DNA from: Candidatus Pantoea floridensis | GTDB taxonomy: Bacteria; Pseudomonadota; Gammaproteobacteria; Enterobacterales; Enterobacteriaceae | Assembly (NCBI RefSeq): GCF_900215435.1 | Contig: NZ_OCMY01000001.1 | Location: 744,001-808,000, forward strand | Direction of reading: 5' to 3' | DNA length: 64,000 nt | Shown here: positions 17,656 through 26,397 of the stretch, piece after piece | Position numbering within the stretch: the stretch's first letter is position 1 | Layout of the letters: each line of letters starts with the position of its first letter | Translations under genes and position numbers: made by a program | Notes under the pieces: model-generated | What the model was told of the DNA's origin: nothing | Database searches by the model: none | What the model saw: the letters and a program-made list of their open reading frames with translations, nothing else

Positions 17656-18345
17656 ATGAATAGCAATGATATTCAGTCATGGGACTGGAGCTTTGTGGAC
17701 AGGATAGTTTATATTAACTTAGATGTTCGCAAGGATCGTGATGCACAATTACGGGATAATTTTAAACTCATTGGCATTCCAGAAGAAAAATATCATCGTT
17801 TTGCAGCCATTTCACATGAAGTTGGACAATATGGTTGTGTACTCTCTCACATAGCCGTGCTAAATGAAGCAAAAAATAATGGCTGGAGAAACATTTTAAT
17901 TATCGAAGATGATATGGTTTTCAATAATTCCCCAGAAGACCCCGAGCGCTGGTTAACGTTTATTAATCATCTGACACAGCAAGCCTCCTGGGATGTGGCG
18001 ATGCTTTCAGGTAATCATTACATTCTTAACACAATAACCACGGGATTTACCCGGACTAAATTTTCGTATTGTAGTAACTGTTATATGGTCAACGCACATT
18101 ATTATGACAGGCTAATTGAAAATTTAAACGAAACCAAAGAGAACCTGGAGAAGGACTTAACGAATAAAAAACTCCATCTTGACGCCAATTGGATTAAAAT
18201 AATGGAGAAAGATAACTGGTTTGCCATTTACCCCTGTCTGGGCTATCAATCGAATGGTTTTAGCGATATTGAGAGTAGAAATATTGATCATACAGGAACC
18301 TTTACGCGAAAAATTGACGATATAAAGATATATGGTTCATATTGA
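17656..18345 (+). CDS. Glycosyltransferase family 25-like protein
   Basis: This 229-residue protein has the marks of GT25, the LPS galactosyltransferase-like family. It opens with VDRIVYINLDVRKDRDAQLRDNF, then GCVLSHIAVLNEAKNNGW, then the acidic ILIIEDDMVF, which corresponds to the metal-binding motif. It has no signal peptide, so it acts in the cytoplasm on a sugar-nucleotide donor. The ATG at 17656 follows AAGAGA. It starts 13 bp after the LuxR-type gene and is the last intact gene of the block. Together with the GlcNAc-type enzyme it suggests a glycan or protein modification tied to this T6SS; acceptor and sugar are unknown. Confidence 0.82.
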   Translation: MNSNDIQSWDWSFVDRIVYINLDVRKDRDAQLRDNFKLIGIPEEKYHRFAAISHEVGQYGCVLSHIAVLNEAKNNGWRNILIIEDDMVFNNSPEDPERWLTFINHLTQQASWDVAMLSGNHYILNTITTGFTRTKFSYCSNCYMVNAHYYDRLIENLNETKENLEKDLTNKKLHLDANWIKIMEKDNWFAIYPCLGYQSNGFSDIESRNIDHTGTFTRKIDDIKIYGSY

Positions 18346-18820
18346 TGTTTTAAGGTCATACTTTTTAAACTTAAGGACTATGGCCTACTAAACATAGATT
18401 CATATTTTAGCATCAACACTGAACTCTCGAATGACAGAACTACTCTCTCCCAGCTGTGATTCTACCATTTTCCCAAATGCGCATTCGAAGGATAACTCCT
18501 ACAAATCAGGAGTAGATTACTTAAACCAAATGAAAATCAGCACATGGACGGCCAGTAAAAAAAATCAATATAAGCGAACACCACTTAATCACTAAGAACT
18601 TTCTCTCGGAAATATCCTGTCAAACATATTCGTAAACTATCTTAATAAAAACACCAGCTAGCCTTGCAAACGTTTTAATTACGCTTTTATGTGATAAACC
18701 CCTATTTAAATTCCTCCTGGAGTTATGCTACGTTCTGCAACATCGGGAAAAAGTCGTGCGGTTAAGTTATGAATACTCCGGTAAACACAGTGTTAACAAT
18801 GAATTAATACACTCATCAAA
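18346..18820. other. AT-rich intergenic segment, no gene recognised
   Basis: This stretch of about 475 bp after the family-25-like glycosyltransferase has low GC content. A 54-codon open frame on the plus strand (18431-18595) has no ribosome-binding site or recognised family. I see no RNA gene, insertion-sequence end or strong hairpin here. Confidence 0.5.
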
Positions 18821-18988
18821 TCAATAAGTTGCAGGAGTAACATTCATTATTACTGCTTCCGGGCGCAGCTGGCCTGGTGCAATAAAGGCTTTAACGACTA
18901 AAGGAATATCACGGGATTGAAGCCGCTGGCTTAATGTCGATTTTGCGCCGCAAAGATAATCGCCGGGTAAGTCAGGATTAACGTTCAA
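18821..18988 (-). pseudogene. Remnant of a coding region, possibly the 3' end of a pilin gene
   Basis: The minus strand reads 55 codons from a TTG with no ribosome-binding site to TGA, with an in-frame stop just upstream, so it looks like a cut-off 3' end. The text includes NVNPDLPGDYLCGAKS and ends IMNVTPATY. A beta-rich tail with a terminal tyrosine would suit a fimbrial subunit, but similarity is not certain. It lies back to back with the truncated vgrG, 13 bp away. Confidence 0.4.
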
Positions 18989-19001
18989 AGGGAATTAAAC
19001 G

Positions 19002-19448
19002 ATGGGCATTCAGGAATACATTATTGCCGGCAGTAAATTACCGTTCCACAACCATTATCAGCTCAGATTAGCCCGACTGGAATCTCAGCTGCCCGGCGTA
19101 GATATTTCTGTGCTCAGGTTCAGCGGCAGCGAAGCCATCAGCGACATTCCCCGCTACCACATAGCGTTCACCAGCGCGGTGAAGGATCTCCCCGCCCACC
19201 ACATCATTAACTATTCCGCCCTGTTTCTGATGTATCCCGACGGCAAGCCTTCCGCGTCAGTCAAACCGCGCATTCTTCCCGGCGTCATTACGCAGTTTCG
19301 TCAGTCCGGCACATCAGCCGATGAAACCCGCTATGTCGCGACGCTCGAACACCGCGTTACCCGCTTAAATCAGGGCTGCAACAACGCGATTTACCAGAAT
19401 GACAGCGTTATCGCAATCCACTTCGTTGAACCTGGCAGTGCCCCTTAA
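19002..19448 (+). pseudogene. vgrG: Truncated vgrG (tssI), N-terminal fragment
   Basis: VgrG is the T6SS spike. Intact proteins exceed 600 residues; this frame has 148. Residues about 10-135 match the VgrG N-terminal domain: RLARLESQLPGVDISVLRFSG, YHIAFTSAVKD, then RILPGVITQFRQSGTS, RYVATLEHRVTRL and NNAIYQNDSV. Directly after QNDSV, where VgrG normally continues with PEIVEKIL-like sequence, it diverges into a short unrelated tail and a stop. The gp5-like needle and C-terminal extension are missing, so it cannot make a functional spike. It has a plausible start with AAGGG upstream. It marks the right end of the T6SS block, 123 bp from the tRNA. Confidence 0.78.
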
Positions 19449-19571
19449 CGTGCTCCTAACCATGTGTAGTACGCAATAGATCACTATGGACCGCTATGGA
19501 GCATAAATGAGTGTTATCTGCTGAATTTTATAGGAAAAGTAGAATTTAAAAGAACTGAATGGAAGAAAATA

Positions 19572-19648
19572 TGGCACGCCCTACAGGATTCGAACCTGTG
19601 ACCTACGGCTTAGAAGGCCGGTGCTCTATCCAACTGAGCTAAGGGCGC
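19572..19648 (-). tRNA. argU: tRNA-Arg (anticodon UCU)
   Basis: A 77-nt cloverleaf on the minus strand starts GCGCCCTTAGCTCAG, carries the anticodon loop CTTCTAA (anticodon TCT), the T-arm GGTTCGAATCC, and ends with an encoded CCA. It reads the rare AGA codon. Its 3' end faces the accessory block. In E. coli argU is the attachment site of prophage DLP12 and lies close to folD, as here. Confidence 0.97.
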
Positions 19649-19743
19649 ATAGTGATTGGGTCGGATTATACGTCCAGCGGCTCGCGCGTCAACGTTTTTG
19701 CCTCCCACGAGCAGCGGAGTGCTGCCAGATTAACCAAAACCCC

Positions 19744-20259
19744 TTAATGCCGCTTGCGCCAGTCGCTTAACGACACCAGCTTGCCGCCCTGTTCCGTTTC
19801 ACCTTCCATCTCAATCCCTTGCTGGGTGAAGTGCGCATTATACTGGTCGCGCAGCGCATGCAATTCCTGGCTGTCCGGCTCCAGCTGGCGCAAGAACCCC
19901 AACGCCAGCAACAACTGCTGCCTCGATATCAACGCTGAAAACCCCGCGCGGCTCAAAATGCCATGCCAGCGCTGCATATTTTCGTCGCTGCCATCGACAA
20001 TCAGCACCTGCCAAATCAGCAGCACCGCCGCGCCGTTGTGCAGATGCGTGTCGTTATCGCCGGCGATGTAATCGGTGAACTCTTTTGCCGCCTCTTTGCC
20101 CATCAGCGATAGCATCGATTCGATATGCACCGGCGGCAGCTGCAACCGTTTATTGAGCGCCTGCACCGCATGGCGCGAGCTGGCCGTCAGCAGCTGAAAA
20201 CCTACCACGAACACCACCGCCAGCGTGGCGAGAATTAACCAAATCATCACGTCATCCAT
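19744..20259 (-). CDS. DUF1198 family membrane protein (YicN-like)
   Basis: The protein of about 171 residues has one N-terminal transmembrane segment (MIWLILATLAVVFVVGFQLL), followed by a soluble helical part containing PPVHIESMLSLMGKEAA, VLLIWQVLIVDGSDENMQRWH and LLLALGFLRQLEPD. This matches the E. coli YicN/DUF1198 pattern. Function is unknown. The start is uncertain: ATG 20259 (MDDVMIW) is used, while homologues suggest ATG 20247 (MIWLIL), and neither has a good ribosome-binding site. It sits alone between folD, which is divergent, and the tRNA. Confidence 0.82.
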   Translation of the reverse strand: MDDVMIWLILATLAVVFVVGFQLLTASSRHAVQALNKRLQLPPVHIESMLSLMGKEAAKEFTDYIAGDNDTHLHNGAAVLLIWQVLIVDGSDENMQRWHGILSRAGFSALISRQQLLLALGFLRQLEPDSQELHALRDQYNAHFTQQGIEMEGETEQGGKLVSLSDWRKRH

Positions 20260-20422
20260 CTCATTCACTGCCGGGCATGATAAGCGCTAACGCGGGTTGG
20301 CGCCACGGCGAAAAGTCGGGAAAGCACCGTAGAGGGCGAATCTCTACCTGACAGCCGCACGCGCTTCTGACAGAATAGGCGCCATCCCCGATTTAACCCT
20401 CTACAGATGGATTTCCTCTCTG

Positions 20423-21289
20423 ATGGCAGCAAAAATTATTGACGGTAAAACGATTGCGCAGCAGGTGCGCCTTGAGGTTGCCGAAAAAGTACAGCAACGT
20501 CTGGCGGCCGGTAAACGTGCGCCCGGTTTGGCAGTGGTGCTGGTGGGTGAAAACCCGGCTTCGCAGATCTATGTCGCCAGCAAACGTCGCGCTTGTGATG
20601 AAGTGGGCTTCATCTCCCGCTCCTACGATCTGCCGGCCACCACCAGTGAAGCAGAGCTGCTGGAGCTGATTGATACGCTGAATAACGACAGCGATATCGA
20701 TGGCATTCTGGTGCAGCTGCCGCTGCCAGCGGGCATCGATAACGTCAAAGTGCTGGAGCGCATCGTGCCGGATAAAGACGTGGATGGTTTCCATCCGTAT
20801 AACGTCGGTCGTCTGTGCCAGCGCGCGCCGAAGCTGCGTCCGTGTACGCCGCGCGGCATCGTCACCTTGCTGGAGCGCTACAATATTGATACTTACGGCC
20901 TGAACGCCGTGGTGGTTGGCGCATCGAATATCGTTGGCCGTCCGATGAGCATGGAGCTGCTGCTCGCCGGTTGCACCACCACCGTCACGCACCGTTTCAC
21001 CAAAGATCTGCGTCATCACGTTGAGCACGCCGATCTGCTGGTCGTGGCGGTCGGCAAGCCGGGCTTTATTCCGGGCGACTGGATCAAACCGGGCGCGGTG
21101 GTGATTGATGTCGGTATCAACCGCCTCGAAAGCGGTAAAGTGGTGGGTGATGTGGAGTTCGATGCGGCGGCTGAGCGCGCCTCGTACATCACGCCCGTTC
21201 CAGGCGGCGTCGGTCCGATGACGGTCGCTACATTGATCCAAAACACGCTGACGGCGTGCGAAGAATTTCACGACATTGAGGAGGCATAA
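20423..21289 (+). CDS. folD: Bifunctional methylenetetrahydrofolate dehydrogenase / cyclohydrolase
   Basis: FolD (288 residues) interconverts 5,10-methylene- and 10-formyl-tetrahydrofolate with NADP in the cytoplasm, feeding purine and formyl-Met synthesis. Family marks are [18 protein letters not shown] (with the catalytic Lys), [25 protein letters not shown], then [13 protein letters not shown] for NADP binding and [14 protein letters not shown]. The length equals E. coli FolD. The stop overlaps the ybcJ start (TAATG), so the two form an operon. Confidence 0.98.
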   Translation: MAAKIIDGKTIAQQVRLEVAEKVQQRLAAGKRAPGLAVVLVGENPASQIYVASKRRACDEVGFISRSYDLPATTSEAELLELIDTLNNDSDIDGILVQLPLPAGIDNVKVLERIVPDKDVDGFHPYNVGRLCQRAPKLRPCTPRGIVTLLERYNIDTYGLNAVVVGASNIVGRPMSMELLLAGCTTTVTHRFTKDLRHHVEHADLLVVAVGKPGFIPGDWIKPGAVVIDVGINRLESGKVVGDVEFDAAAERASYITPVPGGVGPMTVATLIQNTLTACEEFHDIEEA

Positions 21290-21501
21290 TGGCCAGTTTT
21301 TCTCTCGGTAAACATGCCCACGTTGATTTGTGTGACCTGCTGAAACTCGAAGGTTGGGTGCAGAGCGGCGCGCAGGCGAAAGCGGTGATTGCAGAAGGCG
21401 AAGTGCGCGTAGATGGCGCAGTGGAAACGCGTAAGCGCTGCAAGATTGTGGAAGGCCAGAAGGTTGAGTTTGCGGGTTTTAAGATTACGGTTGTCGCGTA
21501 A
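21289..21501 (+). CDS. ybcJ: S4-domain RNA-binding protein YbcJ
   Basis: This is a 70-residue S4-like RNA-binding protein: VDLCDLLKLEGWVQSGAQAK, VIAEGEVRVDGAVETRKRCKI and VEFAGFKITVV. The family is thought to act with ribosomes or rRNA, but its exact role is not settled. It overlaps folD by one base, and the folD–ybcJ pairing is conserved. A palindromic intergenic repeat lies directly downstream. Confidence 0.93.
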   Translation: MASFSLGKHAHVDLCDLLKLEGWVQSGAQAKAVIAEGEVRVDGAVETRKRCKIVEGQKVEFAGFKITVVA

Positions 21502-21521
21502 TTAAGTGCAGTAATTGATAC

Positions 21522-21589
21522 GGTCGCCATGAATGGCGACCCTACGTGGATATCGCCGGGTTTTCGTAGGGTGCGCATTCATGCGCACC
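21522..21589 (+). repeat. Type-A palindromic intergenic repeat
   Basis: One full unit: GGTCGCCATGAATGGCGACC (self-complementary), then CCTACGTGGATATCGCCGGG, a T-run, CGTAGGG, and a second palindrome GGTGCGCATTCATGCGCACC (its leading bases at 21570). An inverted partial copy (CGCCATTCATGGCGACC) follows at about 21632-21648. The same unit recurs at 40561, 45869 and in fragments elsewhere in the window. Confidence 0.85.
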
Positions 21590-21646
21590 TGCATAAACAG
21601 GCATTTTTTTGCTCAAGTGAGCGGCATTACGCCATTCATGGCGACC

Positions 21647-22756
21647 TTATAAAAACCGTTCGTCACCCACCACGCGCGTTTCCCCTTCGATTTGCTCCAG
21701 CTCGATATGATTCACCGCGGTATGTTCAGCAATCAGCGTCGCCAGTTTCGGTGAATGGCTGGTGATCCACAGCTGGCTAAACTGGCTGGCTTCGGCGATC
21801 AGGCGCGCCAGCGCTGGCAGCAGATCTTCATGCAGGCTGTTTTCCGGTTCATTCAGCGCCATAAACGCGGGCGGGCGCGGGCTCAGCAGCGCCACCACTA
21901 AGCAAAGAAATCGCAGCGTGCCATCAGAGAACTCGGCGCTCTCCAGCGGACGCAAAATCCCGCGTCGCGACATCAGCATCTGAAAACGCCCGTTCTGCAC
22001 ATCCACGTGAAATTCCGTATCCGGAAAAGCCTCTTCCATCACCTGAAACAACAGCTCGTGATGGCCACGCTCGACGATGGTGGCCCACGCCGCCGCCAGA
22101 TTGCTGCCATCGTGGCTCAGCACCGGCGCGCGCACGCCAATCTGTGGCGCACGAATTGGCGAACCGGGCCACACGGCAAACTCATGATAAAAGCGCCACT
22201 GGCGCAGCCGTTCGCGCACCTGCGAAAGCTCGGGATAAAGATGCGGTTCGCCCAGTTGCCCAAATAGCGACTCTTCCGGATGCAGCACCGCCGGATAACT
22301 CACGCGCTCGCCATCAACGTTATGCAGAAAAGCCGTTTGATTGCTGCGTTGCAGAATGCAGGAAGAGGGACGTCGCCGCTGGCCGCTCATCCACAAGCGT
22401 TCCTCTTTCACCAGCGGATCGAGGTTGAACATGCTGGTGGCCAACGGCTCAGGGAACCCGACATCGAGCTGGTAATCCATGTCGTCCATTACCACTGCCA
22501 ATGAAAGACGTTTCGGATCGTGGCGACGATCGCCGCGCCGCAAGCCGCCCGCCCACATCGCTTTCTGGATGCCGCCCTCTTCCGCTAGCGCCAACGCTAA
22601 GCGCCCGCTAGCCGCTTCGTGCAATAGCCGCACCGCTTTATACAGGTTGGATTTGCCGCAGCCGTTGGGTCCGCTCACCACGTTGAGCTGTTGTAGCTCC
22701 AGCGTCAGGTTACGTACCGAGCGGAAGCCGTAAATCTGAATCTGTTCAATCGCCAT
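21647..22756 (-). CDS. AAA family ATPase (SMC/ABC-like, OLD-type)
   Basis: This 369-residue protein has FRSVRNLTLELQQLNVVSGPNGCGKSN at the N terminus (Walker A), an FSDGTLRFL signature-like segment at about residue 275, a Walker B-like region with FMALNEPENSLHEDLLP, and the switch-like WITSHSP. These are the marks of stand-alone SMC-like ATPases. No nuclease (TOPRIM) domain is visible, so it is not a full OLD protein. Function is unknown. Its ATG lies one base after the U-tract of the cysS terminator and has no Shine-Dalgarno. It is an insertion between ybcJ and cysS, ending close to a type-A repeat. Confidence 0.85.
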   Translation of the reverse strand: MAIEQIQIYGFRSVRNLTLELQQLNVVSGPNGCGKSNLYKAVRLLHEAASGRLALALAEEGGIQKAMWAGGLRRGDRRHDPKRLSLAVVMDDMDYQLDVGFPEPLATSMFNLDPLVKEERLWMSGQRRRPSSCILQRSNQTAFLHNVDGERVSYPAVLHPEESLFGQLGEPHLYPELSQVRERLRQWRFYHEFAVWPGSPIRAPQIGVRAPVLSHDGSNLAAAWATIVERGHHELLFQVMEEAFPDTEFHVDVQNGRFQMLMSRRGILRPLESAEFSDGTLRFLCLVVALLSPRPPAFMALNEPENSLHEDLLPALARLIAEASQFSQLWITSHSPKLATLIAEHTAVNHIELEQIEGETRVVGDERFL

Positions 22757-22757
22757 A

Positions 22758-22781
22758 ATAAAAAAGGGCGATTTCTCGCCC
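22758..22781 (-). terminator. Rho-independent terminator of cysS
   Basis: On the minus strand GGGCGA-GAAA-TCGCCC is followed by six T, just after the cysS stop at 22789. The U-tract almost touches the ATG of the downstream AAA ATPase. Confidence 0.88.
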
Positions 22782-22788
22782 TCTCCGG

Positions 22789-24174
22789 TTATTTGCGTCG
22801 CCAGCTGGAACCTTGTGGCCCATCCTCAACGATCACGCCCAACTCGTTGAGCTTATCGCGCGCCACATCCGCCTGCGCCCAATCTTTGGCTGCACGCGCG
22901 TCGGAACGGGCTTTCACCCAATGTTCGATTTCCGCCACTTCGTCGTCATTAACCTGCGCACCGCTCTGCAGGAACAGCTCCGGATCCTGCTGCAGAATGC
23001 CGAGCACATCGGCGATCTGGCGGAGTTTCGCCGCCAGCGCATCGGCCGCCGCTTTGTCTTCAGTTTTCAGGCGATTCACTTCACGCGCCATATCGAACAA
23101 CACCGAATAGGCTTCCGGCGTGTTGAAGTCGTCATCCATCGCGGTGCGGAAACGCGCTTCGAACGCTTCGCCACCCGCCGCCGTAGCGTTGGCGTCGGTG
23201 TGACGCAGCGCGGTGTACAAGCGCTCGAGCGCCGCACGCGCCTGATTGAGGTTATCTTCGCCGTAGTTGAGCTGGCTGCGATAGTGGCCCGACATCAGGA
23301 AGTAGCGCACGGTTTCGGCATCGTAATGCTGCAACACATCGCGCACGGTGAAGAAGTTATCCAGCGATTTTGACATCTTCTCGCGATCAACCATCACCAT
23401 GCCGGAGTGCATCCAGTAATTCACGTACGGACCATCGTGCGCACAGGTGGATTGCGCCACTTCGTTTTCATGGTGCGGGAACATCAGATCCGAGCCGCCG
23501 CCGTGAATGTCGAAATGGGTGCCGAGCTGTTTGCAGTTCATCGCCGAACATTCTATGTGCCAGCCTGGACGACCGTTGCCCCACGGCGAATTCCATGCTG
23601 GTTCGTCGGCTTTGGACATTTTCCACAGCACGAAGTCCATCGGATTGCGCTTCACGTCCGCCACTTCGACGCGCGCACCGGCCTGCAGCTGTTCCAGATC
23701 CTGACGTGACAGCACGCCGTAAGCTTTGTCGCTCAGCACGTCGAACATCACGTCGCCGTTGTCGGCGACGTAGGCGTGATTACGTTCAATCAGCGTGCCG
23801 ACCAGCTCGATAATCTCATCGATATGGCGCGTGGCGCGCGGTTCCAGATCCGGCGGCAGAATGCCGAGTGCAGCGAAATCTTTATGCATTTCGGCGATCA
23901 TGCGGTTGGTCAGCGTTTCAATGCTTTCGCCGTTTTGATTGGCGCGCTTGATGATTTTGTCATCAATATCGGTGATGTTGCGCACATACTTCAGCTGATA
24001 GCCCACGTAACGCAGATAACGCGCCACCACGTCGAATGCCACAAAGGTACGCCCATGGCCGATATGACAGAGGTCGTAAACCGTAATACCACACACGTAC
24101 ATACCGATTTCACCGGCATGGATGGGTTTGAATTCCTCTTTCTGTCGACTCAGGGTGTTATAAATCTTTAGCAT
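22789..24174 (-). CDS. cysS: Cysteinyl-tRNA synthetase
   Basis: CysS (461 residues, the E. coli length) charges tRNA-Cys in the cytoplasm. It is a class I synthetase with a HIGH motif ([14 protein letters not shown], near residue 37) and KMSKS ([12 protein letters not shown], near residue 268). Likely zinc ligands are visible at CGITVYDLC and in [11 protein letters not shown] and [13 protein letters not shown]. Its ATG at 24174 opens into a roughly 370-bp region shared with the divergent ppiB. A strong terminator follows. Confidence 0.98.
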   Translation of the reverse strand: MLKIYNTLSRQKEEFKPIHAGEIGMYVCGITVYDLCHIGHGRTFVAFDVVARYLRYVGYQLKYVRNITDIDDKIIKRANQNGESIETLTNRMIAEMHKDFAALGILPPDLEPRATRHIDEIIELVGTLIERNHAYVADNGDVMFDVLSDKAYGVLSRQDLEQLQAGARVEVADVKRNPMDFVLWKMSKADEPAWNSPWGNGRPGWHIECSAMNCKQLGTHFDIHGGGSDLMFPHHENEVAQSTCAHDGPYVNYWMHSGMVMVDREKMSKSLDNFFTVRDVLQHYDAETVRYFLMSGHYRSQLNYGEDNLNQARAALERLYTALRHTDANATAAGGEAFEARFRTAMDDDFNTPEAYSVLFDMAREVNRLKTEDKAAADALAAKLRQIADVLGILQQDPELFLQSGAQVNDDEVAEIEHWVKARSDARAAKDWAQADVARDKLNELGVIVEDGPQGSSWRRK

Positions 24175-24545
24175 TGAACGGTTCCGTTTGTTTTACGTGT
24201 GCGGGAATAGAACTATCAAAAATCTAGCTGTTTATTGCGTCAGCCGATCGGTTAAGCATGGTATTCAATGACCACACATTCCGTAGCGGCGCGATTTATC
24301 GCGCAATAAATTGCGCCGCTACGATGTCTGCGCTCTGTATGATCTGTTTTCATCGCTTAACTGACCAACGTCAAGCCGGTTATTGTGCCGTATTTTTCTC
24401 AGTTGTGCATCGCTCGCTTGCCAACTGCCGTTGGGTTACTGACGCGTTATTGGAAATTGTGATATAAGGAGCGTCTACAAAAATGCCCCGCCGCCTCGCT
24501 GGCGCGGCAGCTGATACTGACGACAACCTTTACAGGAAGAATATA
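24175..24545. promoter_or_regulatory. Divergent cysS–ppiB intergenic region with a type-B repeat module
   Basis: This gap of about 370 bp carries the promoters of cysS (minus) and ppiB (plus). Near ppiB, TTGTGATATAAGG resembles an extended -10 at about 24459-24470. The middle third is occupied by a palindromic repeat module (24246-24366). No open reading frame is supported. Confidence 0.55.
24246..24366. repeat. Type-B palindromic repeat module (copy 1)
   Basis: The core 24283-24322 is a 40-nt hairpin: GTAGCGGCGC pairs with GCGCCGCTAC, and the inner GATTTAT pairs with ATAAATT around CGCGCA. It is bordered by imperfect inverted ends, GATCGGTTAAG at the left and CTTAACTGACC at the right. A second copy lies at 27490-27611. 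Confidence 0.85.
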
Positions 24546-25040
24546 ATGGTCACTTTCCAGACGAACCATGGCGATATCGTAATCAAAACCTTCGATGACA
24601 AAGCGCCGGCTACCGTAAAGAACTTCCTGGAATACTGCGCGGAAGGTTTTTACGATAACACTATCTTCCATCGCGTAATCAACGGCTTCATGATTCAGGG
24701 CGGCGGTTTTGAGCCTGGCATGAAGCAGAAAGATACCAAAGCAGACATTCGCAACGAAGCGAATAACGGCCTGAAGAATACCAAAGGCACCCTGGCGATG
24801 GCGCGTACTCAGGCTCCACACTCAGCCACTGCCCAGTTCTTCATCAACGTAGCAGACAACGACTTCCTGAACTTCCGTGACGAAAGCCTGCAGGGCTGGG
24901 GTTACTGCGTGTTTGCTGAAGTGGTTGAAGGCATGGACGTGGTTGAGAAAATCAAAGCGGTGAAAACTGGCCGTAGCGGCATGCATCAGGACGTTCCGGT
25001 TGACGACGTTGTCATCCAGAAAGTGACCGTTAGCGAGTAA
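24546..25040 (+). CDS. ppiB: Cytoplasmic peptidyl-prolyl cis-trans isomerase B (cyclophilin)
   Basis: PpiB (164 residues) speeds proline isomerisation during protein folding. Cyclophilin motifs are clear: [35 protein letters not shown] and [18 protein letters not shown], with no signal peptide, as expected for the cytoplasmic form. The ATG at 24546 follows AGGA; longer in-frame starts lack support. Its stop overlaps the lpxH start by one base, so the two are co-transcribed, as in E. coli. Confidence 0.97.
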   Translation: MVTFQTNHGDIVIKTFDDKAPATVKNFLEYCAEGFYDNTIFHRVINGFMIQGGGFEPGMKQKDTKADIRNEANNGLKNTKGTLAMARTQAPHSATAQFFINVADNDFLNFRDESLQGWGYCVFAEVVEGMDVVEKIKAVKTGRSGMHQDVPVDDVVIQKVTVSE

Positions 25041-25756
25041 TGTCGCGCACGCTGTTTATCGCAGATCTGCATCTGTGTAATGAAGAACCGGCAATTACTG
25101 CCGGTTTTCTGCATTTTTTGCAGGGTGAAGCGCGTTCGTGCGATGCGCTTTACATTCTTGGCGATCTGTTTGAAGCCTGGATCGGCGACGACGATCCGAA
25201 TCCGCTGCATCAGCAAATTGCGGCAGCGCTCAGAGCGCTACCGGTGCCAACATTCTTCATTCACGGTAATCGCGACTTTCTGCTAGGCCAGCGCTTTGCG
25301 CGCGCCTGTGGCATGACGCTGCTGCCAGAAGAACAGGTGCTGGAGCTATATGGTCAGCGCGTGTTGATCATGCACGGCGATACCTTGTGCACCGATGACG
25401 AAGGCTATCAGCGTTTTCGCGCCAAAGTGCATCAGCGCTGGCTGCAGCGCCTGTTCCTCGCATTGCCTTTGCGCATGCGCATGCGCATTGCTGCGCGCAT
25501 GCGTAATGGCAGCAAGCAGGCTAATCAGCACAAGTCGGTCAGCATTATGGACGTCAATCAGCAGGCCGTTGAGGAAACAATGACGCGCCACAAGCTGCGG
25601 ATACTGATTCACGGCCACACGCATCGCCCGGCGATTCATCACTTCCCGCTGCATGGCGAAAACGCCCAGCGCGCGGTGCTCGGTGCCTGGCATGAGAATG
25701 GTTCGATGATTCAGCTTGATGCCAGCGGCGTAAGCCTAATCGAATTCCCCTTCTAA
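25040..25756 (+). CDS. lpxH: UDP-2,3-diacylglucosamine diphosphatase
   Basis: LpxH (238 residues) removes UMP from UDP-2,3-diacylglucosamine in lipid A synthesis, at the inner-membrane face. It is a calcineurin-type metallophosphatase: [40 protein letters not shown] and [13 protein letters not shown] supply the metal ligands. It is translationally coupled to ppiB and ends 5 bp before a hairpin terminator. Confidence 0.97.
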   Translation: MSRTLFIADLHLCNEEPAITAGFLHFLQGEARSCDALYILGDLFEAWIGDDDPNPLHQQIAAALRALPVPTFFIHGNRDFLLGQRFARACGMTLLPEEQVLELYGQRVLIMHGDTLCTDDEGYQRFRAKVHQRWLQRLFLALPLRMRMRIAARMRNGSKQANQHKSVSIMDVNQQAVEETMTRHKLRILIHGHTHRPAIHHFPLHGENAQRAVLGAWHENGSMIQLDASGVSLIEFPF

Positions 25757-25760
25757 CCTC

Positions 25761-25780
25761 CGGGCGTAAATGCCCGTTTT
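25761..25780 (+). terminator. Rho-independent terminator after lpxH
   Basis: CGGGCG-TAAA-TGCCCG (the outer five pairs are perfect Watson-Crick) is followed by four T. It separates ppiB–lpxH from purEK. Confidence 0.75.
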
Positions 25781-25786
25781 CCGCCT

Positions 25787-25802
25787 ACGCAACCGTTTTC
25801 CT
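25787..25802 (+). promoter_or_regulatory. PurR operator upstream of purEK
   Basis: ACGCAACCGTTTTCCT agrees with the PurR consensus ACGCAAACGTTTTCNT at all specified positions but one. It lies about 85 bp before the purE ATG. It predicts repression of purEK by PurR with hypoxanthine or guanine. Confidence 0.85.
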
Positions 25803-25887
25803 TGCTGCCATCTCATGCTATTCTCTGTGCCCTTCTTCACCTGCCCGCCCGGCCAGGTTCGTTTGCATATTCACAGGAGTTGACCGC

Positions 25888-26397
25888 ATGTCATCCAACG
25901 CCACCCCGGCCCGTATCGCCATCGTCATGGGTTCTAAAAGTGACTGGGCTACCATGCAGTTCGCCGAGGAAATTCTTAACAGCCTGGATGTACCCTTCCA
26001 CGTTGAAGTGGTCTCAGCTCACCGTACGCCTGACAAACTGTTCAGCTTCGCGGAAACCGCCGCCGAGAACGGTTTTCAGGTGATCATCGCCGGCGCTGGC
26101 GGTGCTGCCCATCTGCCGGGCATGCTGGCCGCCAAAACGCTGGTGCCGGTGCTGGGCGTGCCGGTGCAAAGTGCCGCGCTGAGCGGCGTTGATAGCCTCT
26201 ACTCCATTGTGCAGATGCCGCGCGGTATTCCGGTGGGTACGCTGGCGATCGGTAAAGCCGGTGCCGCCAACGCTGCACTGCTGGCGGCGCAGATTCTGGC
26301 GATTCACGACAGCGCGCTGGCCGCGCGCATCGCCAGCTGGCGTCAAACGCAGACCGATGAAGTGCTGAATAACCCGGATCCGCGGGAGGAAGCATGA
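25888..26397 (+). CDS. purE: N5-carboxyaminoimidazole ribonucleotide mutase
   Basis: PurE (169 residues, class I) converts N5-CAIR to CAIR in purine synthesis. Motifs are [39 protein letters not shown] and the [19 protein letters not shown] region. The ATG at 25888 follows CAGGAG. Its stop overlaps the purK ATG by 4 bp. A PurR box lies upstream. Confidence 0.98.
   Translation: MSSNATPARIAIVMGSKSDWATMQFAEEILNSLDVPFHVEVVSAHRTPDKLFSFAETAAENGFQVIIAGAGGAAHLPGMLAAKTLVPVLGVPVQSAALSGVDSLYSIVQMPRGIPVGTLAIGKAGAANAALLAAQILAIHDSALAARIASWRQTQTDEVLNNPDPREEA

Noticed and set aside
18431..18595. 54-codon plus-strand frame in the AT-rich gap after the family-25-like glycosyltransferase
   Set aside because: No Shine-Dalgarno, no known motif, and the length is within chance for this region.
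20393..21271. 292-codon frame antisense to folD
   Set aside because: It mirrors the third-codon-position bias of folD; its His/Arg/Gln-rich text is typical of such shadows.
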